Of a stretch of DNA of 5,521 nt, positions 4,413 through 5,521 are shown piece after piece. The DNA is from Fibrobacteria bacterium GUT77 (GTDB taxonomy: Bacteria > Fibrobacterota > Chitinivibrionia > Chitinivibrionales > Chitinispirillaceae). The position numbers were made by a program, and so were the translations under genes. The stretch is from assembly GCA_001462255.1 (NCBI GenBank), contig LIUJ01000141.1, positions 1,177 to 6,697 on the forward strand, read 5' to 3'. The number at the start of each line of letters is the position of its first letter. Positions within the stretch are counted from its first letter, which is position 1. Under the pieces are notes generated by a model. It had not been told where the DNA came from, made no database searches, and saw nothing but the letters and a program-made list of their open reading frames with translations.

Positions 4413-5521
4413 ATGGGCAACGACAGCAAAACTTACGACTTTTTGATTATCGGTAGCGGTATAGCCGGTATCTCTTTCGCCATAAACGCCGCTCGGCACG
4501 GCTCCGTGGCGATGATTACCAAGAAGCACGACAGCGACACCAACACCAACTACGCGCAAGGCGGGGTCGCCTGCGTTTTGGGCGGCGACGACAGTTTTGA
4601 GAGCCATATACGCGATACGCTCGTGGCGGGGGCGGGACTATGCGACGAAGGGGCGGTGCGGATACTCGTTGAGGAGGGGCCTTTACGGATACGCGAATTG
4701 CTTGAATACGGGGCGCGATTCTCTTTAGACGGCGCCGCCGCCAACCCATATAGCCTGCAATTAGGGCGCGAGGGGGGGCACAGCGTCAACAGAATCGTCC
4801 ACGCGAAAGACTTTACCGGACGCGAGTTGGAAGCGACGCTGCTCAAAAAACTGCGCGAGCTGAAAAACGTCTCCCTCCTCGAAAACCACTGCGCCATAGA
4901 ACTCATCACCGGTCACCACATAAAGTGCGTGCCGAATCAGTACGAATGTTTCGGGGCATACGCGCTCGACTCCGTCCAAAAAAGGATTTTTCCCATAGGC
5001 GCAAAGGTGACATGCCTCGCCAGCGGCGGGGCGGGGCGCGTTTACCTGCACTCCACCAATCCGGCGATCGCCACCGGCGACGGCGTGGCGATGGCTTATC
5101 GGGCGGGGGCGGGCATAGCCAACATGGAGTTCATACAATTTCACCCCACCACCCTATTCCACGAGAAAGCCGAATCATTTTTGATATCGGAGGCGCTACG
5201 GGGGCACGGGGCGATACTGCGAAACGCGGCGGGGGAAGATTTTATGCCGAGATACCACCGGCAAGGATCGCTCGCGCCGCGCGACATCGTGGCAAGGGCG
5301 ATAGACAACGAAATGAAGGTCTCCGGCTTGCCGTGCGTCTATCTCGACGTCAGGCATAAGGACGCGCGCTCCACCATCGAAAACTTTCCTCAAATATACA
5401 ACAAATGCCTCGGCTTCGGAATAGACATAACGAAAGAACTCATTCCCGTAGTGCCGGCGGCGCACTACATGTGCGGCGGCGTATCGGTAGATTACAACGG
5501 GAATACCGATATAGAGAATCT
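4413..5521 (+). CDS. nadB: L-aspartate oxidase, N-terminal 369 residues (cut by window edge)
   Basis: NadB oxidises L-aspartate to iminoaspartate with FAD, using oxygen or fumarate as acceptor, the first step of de novo NAD synthesis; NadA then uses the product. The frame is open from ATG 4413 to the window end. Visible marks are the FAD-binding GSGIAG at 14-19, NTNYAQGGVA at 44-53, and REGGHS at 119-124 with the glutamate typical of aspartate oxidases over succinate dehydrogenases. Further on come NRIVHAKDFTGRE at 126-138, ASGGAGRVY at 203-211, TGDGVAMAYRAGA at 221-233, QFHPT at 242-246, RGHGA at 263-267, APRDIVARAID at 288-298 and PAAHYMCGG at 348-356. About 150 C-terminal residues should lie beyond the window. 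The start leaves about 10 residues before the FAD motif, as usual; no Shine-Dalgarno site precedes it. It is divergent from rnhA. Isoleucine is mostly AUA (17 of 28). Confidence 0.95.
   Translation, partial: MGNDSKTYDFLIIGSGIAGISFAINAARHGSVAMITKKHDSDTNTNYAQGGVACVLGGDDSFESHIRDTLVAGAGLCDEGAVRILVEEGPLRIRELLEYGARFSLDGAAANPYSLQLGREGGHSVNRIVHAKDFTGRELEATLLKKLRELKNVSLLENHCAIELITGHHIKCVPNQYECFGAYALDSVQKRIFPIGAKVTCLASGGAGRVYLHSTNPAIATGDGVAMAYRAGAGIANMEFIQFHPTTLFHEKAESFLISEALRGHGAILRNAAGEDFMPRYHRQGSLAPRDIVARAIDNEMKVSGLPCVYLDVRHKDARSTIENFPQIYNKCLGFGIDITKELIPVVPAAHYMCGGVSVDYNGNTDIEN

Noticed and set aside
4550..5144. Minus-strand open frames within nadB
   Set aside because: They overlap a continuous coding frame with complete NadB motifs and show no recognisable protein features.

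Overview
The window looks like an ordinary stretch of bacterial chromosome carrying housekeeping genes, interrupted by a 2.4-kb restriction-modification (R-M) insert. I cannot name the organism. The host genes (argH, an M20 amidohydrolase, rnhA, nadB) are all bacterial in type. They are fairly GC-rich: one 60-base line of the amidohydrolase gene counted by hand is 60% GC, against 40-50% in three lines of the insert. nadB favours AUA for isoleucine (17 of 28 codons), which is unusual at that base composition. rnhA and nadB have no recognisable Shine-Dalgarno site.

Layout: positions 1-101 (minus strand) are the first 33 codons of argH (argininosuccinate lyase), running off the left edge. Positions 102-2470 hold two minus-strand genes, an EcoRI-family adenine methyltransferase followed 4 nt later by a DUF262-HNH endonuclease, with their own promoter. 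Positions 2487-3713 (minus) encode an M20D amidohydrolase, and 3742-4212 (minus) RNase HI. A 200-bp divergent intergenic region follows, then nadB (L-aspartate oxidase) on the plus strand, running off the right edge.

The main observation is that the R-M pair is bounded by a perfect 20-bp direct repeat, CGCCCGTCCCACATTTTCAT, at 82-101 and 2471-2490. Read on the minus strand, this repeat is the first 20 bases of argH. In the right copy the argH start codon overlaps the amidohydrolase stop codon as ATGA. Removing the insert and one repeat copy would join the amidohydrolase and argH with a 4-bp overlap. The ancestral order on the minus strand was therefore probably rnhA - M20 hydrolase - argH, and the R-M pair entered exactly at the 5' end of argH, duplicating 20 bp so that argH kept its start. 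No recombinase or transposase gene lies in the insert.

Consequences: argH is now the last gene of the R-M transcription unit. It sits 18 nt after the endonuclease stop codon, has a ribosome-binding site supplied by the insert, and has no visible terminator in front of it. The stranded right-hand copy leaves a 26-codon argH remnant that reads through the R-M promoter.
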